A stretch of 64,000 bases of DNA, from contig JBBQQC010000013.1 in assembly GCA_038216465.1 (NCBI GenBank), forward strand, positions 27,618 through 91,617, given 5' to 3'. This DNA comes from JACCZX01 sp038216465. Lineage in GTDB: Bacteria; Pseudomonadota; Gammaproteobacteria; Burkholderiales; Burkholderiaceae_F. Under the pieces are notes generated by a model, which saw only the letters and a list, made by a program, of their open reading frames with translations, had not been told where the DNA came from and made no database searches. Below, piece after piece: positions 8,945-17,767 of this stretch (its first letter is position 1; each line of letters starts with the position of its first letter). A program made the position numbers and the translations under genes.

Positions 8945-10078
8945 CTATGCCGCTCGCTTCGAAGCATCGCGGTACGTGTCCCCGAGGAGCCGCGTGATGC
9001 CGCGCTGGGTGATGACGCCCGCATAGAGACCGTTCTCGTCGACGCACGTCAGCCACGGTACGTCGAACATGAACATCATCGACACGGCGGTGCGCAGATC
9101 CTCGTCGAGGCCGACCGTCGCGGGCAGCCGCGTGCCGAATTCCGCGGCCGTGCCTTGCTGCCCGCGGCAGATTTCGAGACCGAGATAACCCTGTGGCCGG
9201 CCCTCGGCATCAACCATCACAATGAACTCCTGGCCGTGCTCATTCATCAGCGCGGTTGCGCGATCCAGCCGTTCCTCGGCCGATACGCGCGGTGCGCCGG
9301 CATGGACGGCGGATTCGACTTTCACCAGCCGCAAGCGCTTCAACGTCCGATCGGTGCCGACGAAATCGGCAATGAACTCGTTGATCGGGTGGGCGAGGAT
9401 ATTGTCGGGGCTGTCGAACTGCTCGAGCTTGCCGCTGCGGAAGATGGCGACCTTGTCGGCCATTTTGACCGCCTCGTCGATATCGTGGCTGACGAACATC
9501 ACCGTCTTCTTCAAGCGTCGGTGAATCTTCAGAAATTCGTCCTGAATGACTTCGCGGTTGATCGGGTCAATCGCACCGAAGGGTTCATCCATAAGCAGAA
9601 CCGGCGGGTCTGCGGCCAGCGCACGCGCAACGCCGACGCGCTGCTGCTGCCCGCCTGACAATTCCTTTGGATACCGCTTCAGAAAAATGGCGGGCTCGAG
9701 ATTAATCGTCGCCAGCAGCTCGGCGGCGCGCGTGCGAGCCTTCTGCATGTCCCAACCCAGAAGCTTCGGAACAACGCAGATGTTCTCCTCGACCGTCATG
9801 TTGGGGAACAGTCCGATCTGCTGAATCACGTAGCCGATCGTGCGGCGCAATGCGACCGGGTCGTAGGCGTCGGTATCCTTGCCATTGATATAGATCTTTC
9901 CCGATGTCGGCTGTATCAGGCGGTTGACCATCTTCAGCGTGGTCGTCTTGCCGCAGCCCGATGGACCGAGCAGCACGCAAATTTCTCCCTCGGCGACTTC
10001 GAAGCTGACACGGTCGGCTGCAAGCGCGGCGCCGGCCGTGGTCTCGAACGCTTTGGTGACGTTGTCGAGCTTGATCAT
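8945..10078 (-). CDS. ABC transporter ATP-binding protein with CBS domains (betaine type)
   Basis: A 377-residue ATPase from the ATG at 10078, which begins MIKLDNVTKAFE; a longer 16-codon reading lacks similarity. Walker A GPSGCGKTT, the Q-loop in GYVIQQIGLFPNMT, signature LSGGQQQR and Walker B VLLMDEPF are all present, so the enzyme looks active. The last ~110 residues resemble the paired CBS domains of OpuA/ProV-type ATPases, which sense ionic strength. It powers uptake through the two flanking permeases. A GCTGATG junction places it close behind the upstream permease gene. Confidence 0.92.
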   Translation of the reverse strand: MIKLDNVTKAFETTAGAALAADRVSFEVAEGEICVLLGPSGCGKTTTLKMVNRLIQPTSGKIYINGKDTDAYDPVALRRTIGYVIQQIGLFPNMTVEENICVVPKLLGWDMQKARTRAAELLATINLEPAIFLKRYPKELSGGQQQRVGVARALAADPPVLLMDEPFGAIDPINREVIQDEFLKIHRRLKKTVMFVSHDIDEAVKMADKVAIFRSGKLEQFDSPDNILAHPINEFIADFVGTDRTLKRLRLVKVESAVHAGAPRVSAEERLDRATALMNEHGQEFIVMVDAEGRPQGYLGLEICRGQQGTAAEFGTRLPATVGLDEDLRTAVSMMFMFDVPWLTCVDENGLYAGVITQRGITRLLGDTYRDASKRAA

Positions 10079-10094
10079 CAGCGAAGTTCTTTCT

Positions 10095-10772
10095 TCAGGT
10101 AGCGCGAGCAATCCGCGCCGGGGCAAGCCGCAAGCCTTTCGGCGTCAGCCGATGTTGGACCCATAGCAGGAAATAATCCGCGAAGATCGCGAGCAAACTG
10201 ACCGCAAGCGCCCCCGTGATCAGCTGCCGAGTGTCGGTCTGCGAGATGCCGCGGCTTATGAATGCACCCAGCCCTCCTGCGCCAATATAGGTTGCAATCG
10301 CGGTAATGCCGATGTTGATCACGACGGCGATTCGAACGCCGGCCATGATTACCGGCACGGCGATCGGCAACTCGACCTGACTCAGCCGCTGCATCGGCGC
10401 CATGCCCATCCCGCGCGCGGCTTCGCGCAATGCGGGGTCGACGTTCGTAATCGCGGTGTAAGTGTTGCGGATGATGGGAAGCTGCGAGTAGAGAAGTACG
10501 GCGATCACCGCCGGCAGGTAACCGATTCCCTGTCCGATCTGCGCCAGGATTGGAATCATCAGGCCGAACAGCGCAATCGAAGGTATGGTCATGATCATCG
10601 CCGCCACGTACAACACGATGTCCGCCGCGCGCTTGTTTTGCGTGATTGCAATCCCGATCGGGACGCCGGTAAGGATTGCTAAACCCACCGCAACGCCGAC
10701 GATCGACAGGTGTTCGATCGTGCGCTGACCAATGGCCGGCAGGTTGTTGAGCATGAACGTCAGCGTTTCCAT
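10095..10772 (-). CDS. ABC transporter permease (betaine/choline type), first gene of the importer
   Basis: A 225-residue permease with hydrophobic spans and the EAA-like loop EAARGMGMAPMQRLSQVELP. I chose the ATG at 10772 (METLTFML) because a purine-rich GGGGG run lies upstream; an alternative ATG at 10808 adds 12 residues and has no ribosome-binding site. It pairs with the permease at 8201-8929. As the promoter-proximal gene of the importer operon it faces the methyltransferase gene across about 226 bp containing a perfect inverted repeat. Confidence 0.87.
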   Translation of the reverse strand: METLTFMLNNLPAIGQRTIEHLSIVGVAVGLAILTGVPIGIAITQNKRAADIVLYVAAMIMTIPSIALFGLMIPILAQIGQGIGYLPAVIAVLLYSQLPIIRNTYTAITNVDPALREAARGMGMAPMQRLSQVELPIAVPVIMAGVRIAVVINIGITAIATYIGAGGLGAFISRGISQTDTRQLITGALAVSLLAIFADYFLLWVQHRLTPKGLRLAPARIARAT

Positions 10773-10923
10773 GCTTGCTTTGGCACCCCCTTGCACTAAG
10801 CGCAGCATAAGTCAGCGGCTCATGTCGCAAGTGTTCCAGATGCGACGCTGGCTCGTCCATTGTGGACATTGCGGATGCTTCGGTTTGCGGTCGTGCCCGC
10901 AGTCGATGTCGCACTGGCGATAA

Positions 10924-10946
10924 AACGCGTCGCATCACGACGCGTT
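10924..10946. promoter_or_regulatory. perfect 9-bp inverted repeat in the betaine divergent spacer
   Basis: AACGCGTCG and CGACGCGTT form a perfect 9 bp inverted repeat around CATCA, 52 bp before the methyltransferase start and about 150 bp before the importer start. Position and symmetry suit a dimeric regulator. On the minus strand the second arm is followed by TTA, so a weak hairpin role is also conceivable. No binding protein can be assigned from sequence. Confidence 0.45.
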
Positions 10947-10998
10947 GCGGTTCGCCGGAGATGCGATAGTCGCCGCGACACCTTTAGCGAGAAACCTG

Positions 10999-12054
10999 AT
11001 GAACGCAACGAAACCGCGCGGCTTGACCCTGATGCAACGGCTCGAACAAGGACCCGTGATCTGCGCCGAAGGCTACGTGTTCGAGCTCGAGCGGCGCGGC
11101 TATTTGCAGGCGGGTGCGTTCGTGCCCGAAGTCGTGCTCGAACATCCGGAAGCCGTGACGCAATTGCATCGCGACTTCGTGCACGCCGGCTCCGACGTGG
11201 TCGAGGCGCTGACCTACTATGCGCACCGCGAAAAGCTGCGCGTGATCGGGCGTGAGAAGGATCTCGAGCCGATCAACCGCCGCGCGCTCGCGCTGGCGAA
11301 GGAAGTGGCCGATGAAAGCGGCGCGCTGTTCGCCGGCGATATTTGCAATACCAACGTTTTCGACCCGGCCGACACGAAGTCGCACGAAGCGGTGCGCTCG
11401 ATGTTCGCAGAGCAGATCGCTTGGGCCGCTGACGCGGGGGTTGACTTCATCATCGGTGAAACGTTTTCGTACGCGCAGGAAGCGCTGATCGCCCTCGACG
11501 AGATCAAGAAAGCGAAGATGGTCGCCGTAATCACGCTGGCGATGCATCAGGAGGAGCGAACGCGCGAAAGCTGGACTGCGGCGGACGCGTGCAAGCGTCT
11601 AGCCGACGCGGGCGCTGAAGTCGTCGGACTGAATTGCATCCGCGGGCCCAAGACGATGATGCCGTTGCTGCAACAGATACGGGCCGTCGTAAAGACGCAC
11701 ATGGCCGCGTTGCCGGTGCCGTTTCGCACCACCGCCCATCAGCCGTCGTTTCAGTCGTTGCGCGATGCCGAGTGGAATGGTGATGAAACAGGCCGTCCGT
11801 TCCCGGTGGCGCTGGATCCGTTCACCTGCAACCGCTTCGAGCTGGCCGAGTTCGGCAAACAGGCGATGGCGCTCGACATCCGCTATCTTGGTGTCTGTTG
11901 CGGTGCCGGTCCGCATCACATTCGTGCACTCGCCGAAGCGGTCGGCAAGCGGCCGCCGGCGAGCAAGTATTCGCCCGACATGTCGAAGCACGCATTCCTG
12001 GGCTCGCACGAGCGAATCAAGCAGGTACAGAAGGACTACGCGGAGAAGTTGTAG
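10999..12054 (+). CDS. betaine-homocysteine S-methyltransferase-like protein
   Basis: A 351-residue homocysteine S-methyltransferase-domain protein. The start at 10999 (MNATKPRGLT) is preferred over an 18-codon longer reading. The three zinc-binding cysteines fall at C213 (GLNCIRGP) and C300-C301 (GVCCGAGPHHIRA). This matches mammalian BHMT (217, 299, 300) in spacing and in the following His-Ile-Arg. The C-terminal SKHAFLGSHERIKQ is also BHMT-like. It would transfer a methyl group from betaine, or a related methylated donor, to homocysteine, giving methionine and dimethylglycine. It is divergent from a betaine-type importer, which supports that donor. Confidence 0.85.
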   Translation: MNATKPRGLTLMQRLEQGPVICAEGYVFELERRGYLQAGAFVPEVVLEHPEAVTQLHRDFVHAGSDVVEALTYYAHREKLRVIGREKDLEPINRRALALAKEVADESGALFAGDICNTNVFDPADTKSHEAVRSMFAEQIAWAADAGVDFIIGETFSYAQEALIALDEIKKAKMVAVITLAMHQEERTRESWTAADACKRLADAGAEVVGLNCIRGPKTMMPLLQQIRAVVKTHMAALPVPFRTTAHQPSFQSLRDAEWNGDETGRPFPVALDPFTCNRFELAEFGKQAMALDIRYLGVCCGAGPHHIRALAEAVGKRPPASKYSPDMSKHAFLGSHERIKQVQKDYAEKL

Positions 12055-12071
12055 GGCTGACGCGTCGTAGT

Positions 12072-12470
12072 TCAGGCTCGGTTAGCGCGCCGTGGGACGC
12101 TCGGATCGAGCGCGTAGTAGTCGCCCGCATCATCGGTGAATATCTGCATCGTTGTCGTGAGCCCGGTCGGTGCATCGAGTACGCCGGCGGCGACCGAAAT
12201 CGCCTCGCCCTGCGGGCGCTCCCAGAACACGCTGGCACCGCACTCGCTGCAAAAGCCGCGCCGCGCAAAGCTCGATGACGCATACCACTTGAGGCCGCGC
12301 GCTTCGATCATGCGCAGCGATTCCTTGGGAGTGTTCGTGTAGGCACCAAAATGGCCGTGCGTCTTTCTACACATCGCGCAGTGGCAGAGCACGACGGCGC
12401 GCATCGGACCGCGCAGCTCGAAACGCACGGCACCGCAAAGGCAACTGCCGGTAACGATTCTTTCGTTCAT
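12072..12470 (-). CDS. GFA-family (CENP-V/glutathione-dependent formaldehyde-activating) protein
   Basis: A 132-residue zinc protein. The ligand cysteines are in SCLCGAVRF (C10, C12), CHCAMCRKTHG (C29, C31, C34) and FCSECGAS. Members include Gfa, proposed to form S-hydroxymethylglutathione from formaldehyde, and many proteins of unknown function. Demethylation of betaine-derived dimethylglycine and sarcosine releases formaldehyde, so a role in this neighbourhood is plausible but inferred. It overlaps the regulator gene upstream by 4 bp and faces the methyltransferase tail to tail across 17 bp. Confidence 0.88.
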   Translation of the reverse strand: MNERIVTGSCLCGAVRFELRGPMRAVVLCHCAMCRKTHGHFGAYTNTPKESLRMIEARGLKWYASSSFARRGFCSECGASVFWERPQGEAISVAAGVLDAPTGLTTTMQIFTDDAGDYYALDPSVPRRANRA

Positions 12471-13501
12471 CGGATACCTCGCATGGTTCGACTCGTGAGC
12501 ACGGCGGCACGCTCGTCACTTGGCTTGCGGCCGTAGGCGGACCGATAGCAGCGCGAGAAATGCGATGCGGACGCGAAGCCGCATGCGACCGCGATGTCGA
12601 GAATTGGCTTGGTGGTCTGCAGCAACATCGCGCGCGCGCGGTCGAGTCGCAGCTTTAGATAGTAGCGACTCGGGCTCGCGCGCAGATACTTGGCGAACAG
12701 ACGCTCGAGTTGACGCGCCGACAGTTCGACGTCCTGCGCGATCTGATGCACGGCGCGCGGCTCGTCCTGCGCGCTTTCCATCATGCCGATGGCCGCGATC
12801 AGCTTCTTGTGGGCTACGCCGAGGCGGCTTTGGATCGCCATCTTTTGTGAATCGTGCGTGCCGCGGATGCGCGGATGAATAAACTGCTCCGAGACATCAT
12901 TCGCGAGCGCGCGGCCGTCGCGCTCGCTGATCATCTGCAGCATCATGTCGAGCGCCGCCGTGCCCCCGGCGCAGGTGCAGCGGTTGCCGTCAATGATGAA
13001 AATATCGGTGGTCGTACGGACGCGCGGGAACCGCTCCGAAAACGCAGCGAGGCTCTCCCAGTGCAGTGCGCAGCGGCGGCCGTCGAGCAGTCCCGCGTAG
13101 GCAAGCACGTAGGCGCCCAAGCTGATGCCGCCCAACATCACACCGTCGCGCGCCAGTGCACGCAGCCACTTGGCGACGAGCGCATCGGCAGCTCCCGCGT
13201 CGCGCGTGCCGGCGCACGCCAGCAGCATGTCGAGCTTGACCGCAAGGTTAATCGAGCCATCAACCGCGATGTCGATACCGTTGCTCGCGCGCACAGCATC
13301 ACCGTCGCGCGAAAGCAGGCGCCATTCAAAGCGCGGCTCGCCGGTCAGGCGGTTGGCCGCGCGCAACGGCTCGATCGCCGAAGCGAATGCCATCATCGGA
13401 AACTCGGGGACGAGAAGGAAGCCGACGCGATACGGCGGGGACGCTGGTCGCGCTGCGGGTTCGAGCTGCGGCTGGCGCTTTTTCCTTGTTGCGCGTTGCA
13501 T
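12467..13501 (-). CDS. GlxA-family transcriptional regulator (GbdR-like)
   Basis: A 344-residue regulator with an N-terminal DJ-1/PfpI-type amidotransferase-like domain (roughly residues 25-195, opening with VGFLLVPEFPMMAFASA) and a C-terminal AraC/XylS double helix-turn-helix (roughly 235-335, with VELSARQLERLF and DIAVACGFASASHFSR). The subgroup includes GbdR, CdhR, SouR and ArgR, which activate quaternary-amine and amino-acid catabolism. Given the betaine importer and methyltransferase next to it, a GbdR-like role is a reasonable inference. It is translationally coupled to the GFA gene and starts 18 bp after the ligase gene. Confidence 0.88.
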   Translation of the reverse strand: MQRATRKKRQPQLEPAARPASPPYRVGFLLVPEFPMMAFASAIEPLRAANRLTGEPRFEWRLLSRDGDAVRASNGIDIAVDGSINLAVKLDMLLACAGTRDAGAADALVAKWLRALARDGVMLGGISLGAYVLAYAGLLDGRRCALHWESLAAFSERFPRVRTTTDIFIIDGNRCTCAGGTAALDMMLQMISERDGRALANDVSEQFIHPRIRGTHDSQKMAIQSRLGVAHKKLIAAIGMMESAQDEPRAVHQIAQDVELSARQLERLFAKYLRASPSRYYLKLRLDRARAMLLQTTKPILDIAVACGFASASHFSRCYRSAYGRKPSDERAAVLTSRTMRGIR

Positions 13502-13519
13502 CGCGCGATGTTACGAGAG

Positions 13520-15175
13520 TTACACGGCTGCGGCCGCCAGTTGCCGTAAACGGAAGTGCTGCAGCTTTCCGGTCTCGGTGCGAGGCAGCGAATCGACAAA
13601 CTCGATCGTGCGCGGATACTTGTAAGGAGCGATCGTGTGTTTAACGAACGCCTGCAGCTCGGCGCACCGGTCCGCGCTCGGCGTGTGACCAGGTTTCAGC
13701 ACCACGTATGCACAGATGCGCTGACCGCGCTCCGGATCGGGCAGTCCGATCACCGCACATTCGGCAACCGCCGGATGCAACAGCAGCGCACCTTCGACTT
13801 CGGGGCCGGCGACGTTGTAGCCCGACGTCACGATCATGTCGTCCGAGCGCGCCTGATAGCGAAAGTAGCCTTCGTTGTCCTGCGTGAAGGTGTCACCCGT
13901 CAGATTCCAGCCGTCGCGCACATACTTTTGCTGGCGATCGTCGTCGAGATAGCGACAGCCGCTGGGGCCTTTGACCGCGAGCCTGCCCGGGCTGCCGCGT
14001 GGCACTTCTTTCATTGACTCATCGACGACGACCGCACGATAGCCGGGTACAAGGGTGCCGATCGCGCCGCTGCGAACATCGTCGCCAGCCGACGCGATGA
14101 AGATGTGAATCATCTCGGTGGCGCCGATGCCGTCGATCATCTCGATGCCGGTCGCCTGTTTCCATAGCCGACGCGTGGCGTCGGGCAGCGCTTCGCCGGC
14201 CGATACGGTTTTCTTCAGACTACGAATATCGAGCTTGCGTAAGTGCTCGCCGAGCAGCAACGCCATATTGCGGTACATCGTGGGTGCCGTGAAGCAGACG
14301 GTCGCGCGCGTTGACTCGATCGCGGCAAGCAGCGTGTCCGGCGTTAGCTTTTCCATCAGGACCGTCGAAGCGCCGAAACGCAGCGGCATCACCAGCAATC
14401 CGCCCAGTCCGAAGGTGAATGCCAGCGGCGGGGTGCCACAGAAAATGTCGTTGCGCGATGGCCTTAGAACATGAGTCGTGAAAGCGTCGGCCATCACCAA
14501 AACGTCCCGATGAAAATGCACCGTACCTTTCGGCTGCCCGGTCGTCCCCGACGTGAACGCGATCAGGCACACGTCATCACGACCGGTCGGATGCGCAGCG
14601 AACGTTGCCGGCTTGCGCGCGGCGCGCGCTTCGAGCGCGTCGGGCGCGATGTCGTTGAAGTAGATGACTTTGCTCAAGGCCGCTGCGTAGTGCTCGGACG
14701 CCGAATCCAGCGTCGCCGCGAGTTCCTGCTTCAGGCGGATATCGCACAGCGCAGCCGATATCTTCGCTTTGTCGATCATCTGCTTCAGCTCGCGCGCCCG
14801 CAGCAGTGGCATCGTCCCGACTGCGATTAGCCCTGCCTTAACGACCGCGAGCCAGCACGCCGCCAGCAGCGGCGTGTTCGGTGCGCGCAGCAGTACGCGG
14901 TTACCCGCGACGAGTTGTAGATCCTCGGTCAGTACACGCGCGATCCGATTCACCTGCGCGTGCAGCTGCGAGTAAGTGCACGAAACTTGACGACCATCGA
15001 TCAGCGTTCTGATCGCAGTTCGTGCGCCGTTGCCTGCAATGACGTGCCGGTCGAGCAGTTCGGTGACACAGTTCAGGCTCGACGGATACTGATACTCACG
15101 TCGGTCGAACAGGAACTCGGGCCACTCGCGCGGCGGCGGTAGATGATCGCGCGCGAAGGTGTCAACGACGTTCAT
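13520..15175 (-). CDS. AMP-binding CoA ligase (benzoate/2-aminobenzoate-CoA ligase-like)
   Basis: A 551-residue ANL-superfamily ligase from the ATG at 15175 (MNVVDTFARDHLPP). The open frame extends 81 codons further but that part reads as low-complexity shadow. It has the phosphate loop FTSGTTGQPKG, IDGIGATEMIHIF, the LTGDTF motif, a hinge at RSDDMIVTSGYNVAGPE and a catalytic lysine in PRTETGKLQHF. The overall pattern resembles 2-aminobenzoate/benzoate-CoA ligases. It lies 34 bp downstream of a Bug-family receptor gene, so uptake of an aromatic acid followed by CoA activation is a plausible unit. Confidence 0.87.
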   Translation of the reverse strand: MNVVDTFARDHLPPPREWPEFLFDRREYQYPSSLNCVTELLDRHVIAGNGARTAIRTLIDGRQVSCTYSQLHAQVNRIARVLTEDLQLVAGNRVLLRAPNTPLLAACWLAVVKAGLIAVGTMPLLRARELKQMIDKAKISAALCDIRLKQELAATLDSASEHYAAALSKVIYFNDIAPDALEARAARKPATFAAHPTGRDDVCLIAFTSGTTGQPKGTVHFHRDVLVMADAFTTHVLRPSRNDIFCGTPPLAFTFGLGGLLVMPLRFGASTVLMEKLTPDTLLAAIESTRATVCFTAPTMYRNMALLLGEHLRKLDIRSLKKTVSAGEALPDATRRLWKQATGIEMIDGIGATEMIHIFIASAGDDVRSGAIGTLVPGYRAVVVDESMKEVPRGSPGRLAVKGPSGCRYLDDDRQQKYVRDGWNLTGDTFTQDNEGYFRYQARSDDMIVTSGYNVAGPEVEGALLLHPAVAECAVIGLPDPERGQRICAYVVLKPGHTPSADRCAELQAFVKHTIAPYKYPRTIEFVDSLPRTETGKLQHFRLRQLAAAAV

Positions 15176-15209
15176 CGGACGCTTAACGCCAATCGCAGCG
15201 TTCAGGAAA

Positions 15210-16205
15210 TCAGTCGACCTTTGCGTTCGAAATTTTGACGACCTGGGTCCACTTGTCGATCTCGTTTCGAATGAAGGCGGCGAACTGCTCCGGCGTAGTG
15301 CCGCCCGGCTGCGCCCCCTGTGAAACGAAGCGCTCGCGTACTTCTGGCACTCCGAGTGCCTTGGAGACATCCGCCTGCACCTTGTCGACGATTGCGCGTG
15401 AGGTGCCGGCCGGGGCAAACAGACCGAACCACGAGCTCGCGTCGAATCCTTTCAACTGCGCGGCTTCTTCCATCGTTGGAACATCGGGCAACGCGGAAGA
15501 GCGCTCGCGCGATGTCACCGCGAGCGCCTTCAGCCGACCACTCTTGATGTGCGGCAGAGCCGACGGAAGATTGTCGAACATCACGTTGGTGTTGCCGGCC
15601 AGCAGATCGGTCAGCGCGGGTGCCGAGCCCCGGTACGGCAGGTGCACCATGAACGTTCCGGTCATCGTCTTGAACAACTCGCCGGTCAGATGAATCGATG
15701 TGCCGTTGCCGCTCGACGCCATGTTCAGCTGACCCGGATGCGCTTTTGCGTACGCGATGAAATCATTAACGCTGGTAACCGGCATCTTCGAGTTCACCAC
15801 CATTACGTTCGGCACGCCTGCCGCGAGGGTAATCGGCACGAAATCTTTCACCGCATCAAAGGGCATCTTGCTGCCGCTCTGTGCAAAGAGCGCCGCGTTG
15901 ATCGCGTGTGTACCGACGGTGCCCATCAATAGTGTGTAGCCGTCATTTGGGCTCTTCGCGACGAGTTCCGCGCCGATGTTGCCTCCAGCACCTGGCCGAT
16001 TTTCGATCACGACCGGTTGCTGCCACATCTTCTGCAGCTCGGCGCCGAGCGAGCGCGCGACGATGTCGGTCGTGCCGGCAGGCGGAAATGGCACAATGAT
16101 GCGCACCGGTTTCGAAGGCCAGCTTTGCGCCTGCGCCGTCAAAGGTGCCAGCGCGAGCATCGCAACTGCCGCCACCGAGCGCCACCTCGATACAAGCTGC
16201 ATCAT
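15210..16205 (-). CDS. Bug-family tripartite tricarboxylate transporter receptor (TctC-like)
   Basis: A 331-residue periplasmic receptor. Start codons at 16205 and 16202 are adjacent ATGs after AGGAG; the longer upstream reading lacks a signal. The signal peptide (MMQLVSRWRSVAAVAM... LTAQAQ) is followed by SWPSKPVRIIVPFPPAGTTD, the hallmark opening of Bug proteins, with ENRPGAGGNIGAE and PYRGSAPALTDLLAG further on. These proteins bind carboxylates such as citrate, aromatic acids or amino acids for TctAB transporters or for sensing. No tctAB is in the window, so this is an orphan receptor, as is common in Burkholderiales. Confidence 0.93.
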   Translation of the reverse strand: MMQLVSRWRSVAAVAMLALAPLTAQAQSWPSKPVRIIVPFPPAGTTDIVARSLGAELQKMWQQPVVIENRPGAGGNIGAELVAKSPNDGYTLLMGTVGTHAINAALFAQSGSKMPFDAVKDFVPITLAAGVPNVMVVNSKMPVTSVNDFIAYAKAHPGQLNMASSGNGTSIHLTGELFKTMTGTFMVHLPYRGSAPALTDLLAGNTNVMFDNLPSALPHIKSGRLKALAVTSRERSSALPDVPTMEEAAQLKGFDASSWFGLFAPAGTSRAIVDKVQADVSKALGVPEVRERFVSQGAQPGGTTPEQFAAFIRNEIDKWTQVVKISNAKVD

Positions 16206-16270
16206 CTCGCTCCTGTAGTAGTGGGCGAAGTCTGCCTTCGCCCACATCGTTCGTCTATGCTGACCGCAGC

Positions 16271-17767
16271 ATGGCAAAAGTCATTCTTGCGCTGGATCAA
16301 GGCACCACCAGCTCACGCGCGATCGTGTTCGACCGGCGCGGCCGGATCGTTTCTACCGCGCAGCAGGAATTCCGGCAGATTTTTTCGCAACCCGGCTGGG
16401 TCGAACACGACGCCGCTGAAATCTGGTCGACCCAGTTGGCATGTGCGCGCTCCGCTCTGCGCTTGGCTGGGGCTGATGCGACCGAGGTCGTCGCGTTGGG
16501 TGTGACAAACCAGCGCGAAACGACAGTGATCTGGGATCGGGCGACCGGCGCACCGATCGCAAACGCGATCGTGTGGCAGGATCGCCGCACGGCCGAGCGT
16601 TGCCAGGCGCTGCGTGAGCAGGGCTTCGAAGCGCGCATCACCGCTCTGACCGGGCTGCTGCTCGACCCGTACTTTTCCGCCACCAAGATCGAATGGCTGC
16701 TCGATCACGTGCCCGGAGCGCGTGCGCGCTCCGGGCACGGCGAACTGGCATTCGGCACGATCGATACCTGGCTGATATGGAATCTCACCGGTGGCGCGCA
16801 GCACGTTACCGACGTCAGCAACGCGTCGCGTACGCTGCTGCTCGACCTGCATGCGCTGGAGTGGAGCGATGAGCTGCTCCGATTGTTCAACGTCCCGCGC
16901 GCGCTACTGCCACGCGTCACTGCGTCGAGCGAGGTCGTCGGAACGACCGCACCGGAGTTGTTCGGTGCTCCGATCGCAATCGCTGGCAATGCGGGAGACC
17001 AGCAAGCCGCGACGTTCGGGCAAGCTTGTTTCAGCGAAGGCATGGCGAAGAACACGATTGGCACCGGCGCCTTCATGTTGATGAACGTCGGCGCAAAGCC
17101 GCAGGCGTCGAATAATCGATTGCTCGCAACGGCGGGCTGGAAGCTTTCCATTCCGCCAAGCACGTCGTACATGCTCGAAGGCAGCGTGTTCGTCGCGGGG
17201 GCGGTCGTGCAATGGCTGCGCGATGGACTCGGATTGTTCGCGCGCTCGGACGATGTCGAAGCACTTGCGCGACAGGTCGAAGACCATGGCGACGTGTTTG
17301 TGGTTCCCGGCTTTGTCGGGCTCGGCGCGCCGCACTGGGATCCCAACGCGCGCGGCGCCATTGTCGGGCTGACGCGTGGAACGTCGAAAGCTCACATTGC
17401 GCGCGCGGCGCTGCAATCGATCGCGTTCCAGTCGGCCGACGTCCTGGCGGCGATGCAGCGCGATGCGCATCGGCCGCTGACCGAGATTAGGGTCGACGGC
17501 GGAGCGGCCCGCAACGACTTGTTGCTGCAGTATCAGACCGACCTTACCGGCGTGCCGGTCGTGCGGCCCGAGGTGACGGAGACCACGGCGCTTGGTGCAG
17601 CCTACCTTGCCGGATTGGCTACGGGCTTCTGGGGCGGCGTCGACGAAATTTCCGAGCTTTGGCGTGCCGAGCGCCGCTTCGAGCCGGCGATGCAGGCCGC
17701 GCAGCGCGAAGAACTGATCGCGCGCTGGCACAAGGCAGTCGAGCGTTCGCGGCATTGGGCCGCATGA
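16271..17767 (+). CDS. glpK: glycerol kinase
   Basis: A 498-residue FGGY-family kinase of standard length, starting at MAKVILALDQGTTSSR. Family landmarks include DQGTTSSRAIVFD, NQRETTVIWD, AGDQQAATFGQ and GLGAPHWDPNARG. It phosphorylates glycerol to sn-glycerol 3-phosphate in the cytoplasm. Its stop overlaps the start of glpD by 4 bp (ATGA), so the two are coupled. The long open frame upstream of 16271 overlaps the divergent Bug receptor gene and is not used. No glpF or glpR lies next to it. Confidence 0.96.
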   Translation: MAKVILALDQGTTSSRAIVFDRRGRIVSTAQQEFRQIFSQPGWVEHDAAEIWSTQLACARSALRLAGADATEVVALGVTNQRETTVIWDRATGAPIANAIVWQDRRTAERCQALREQGFEARITALTGLLLDPYFSATKIEWLLDHVPGARARSGHGELAFGTIDTWLIWNLTGGAQHVTDVSNASRTLLLDLHALEWSDELLRLFNVPRALLPRVTASSEVVGTTAPELFGAPIAIAGNAGDQQAATFGQACFSEGMAKNTIGTGAFMLMNVGAKPQASNNRLLATAGWKLSIPPSTSYMLEGSVFVAGAVVQWLRDGLGLFARSDDVEALARQVEDHGDVFVVPGFVGLGAPHWDPNARGAIVGLTRGTSKAHIARAALQSIAFQSADVLAAMQRDAHRPLTEIRVDGGAARNDLLLQYQTDLTGVPVVRPEVTETTALGAAYLAGLATGFWGGVDEISELWRAERRFEPAMQAAQREELIARWHKAVERSRHWAA

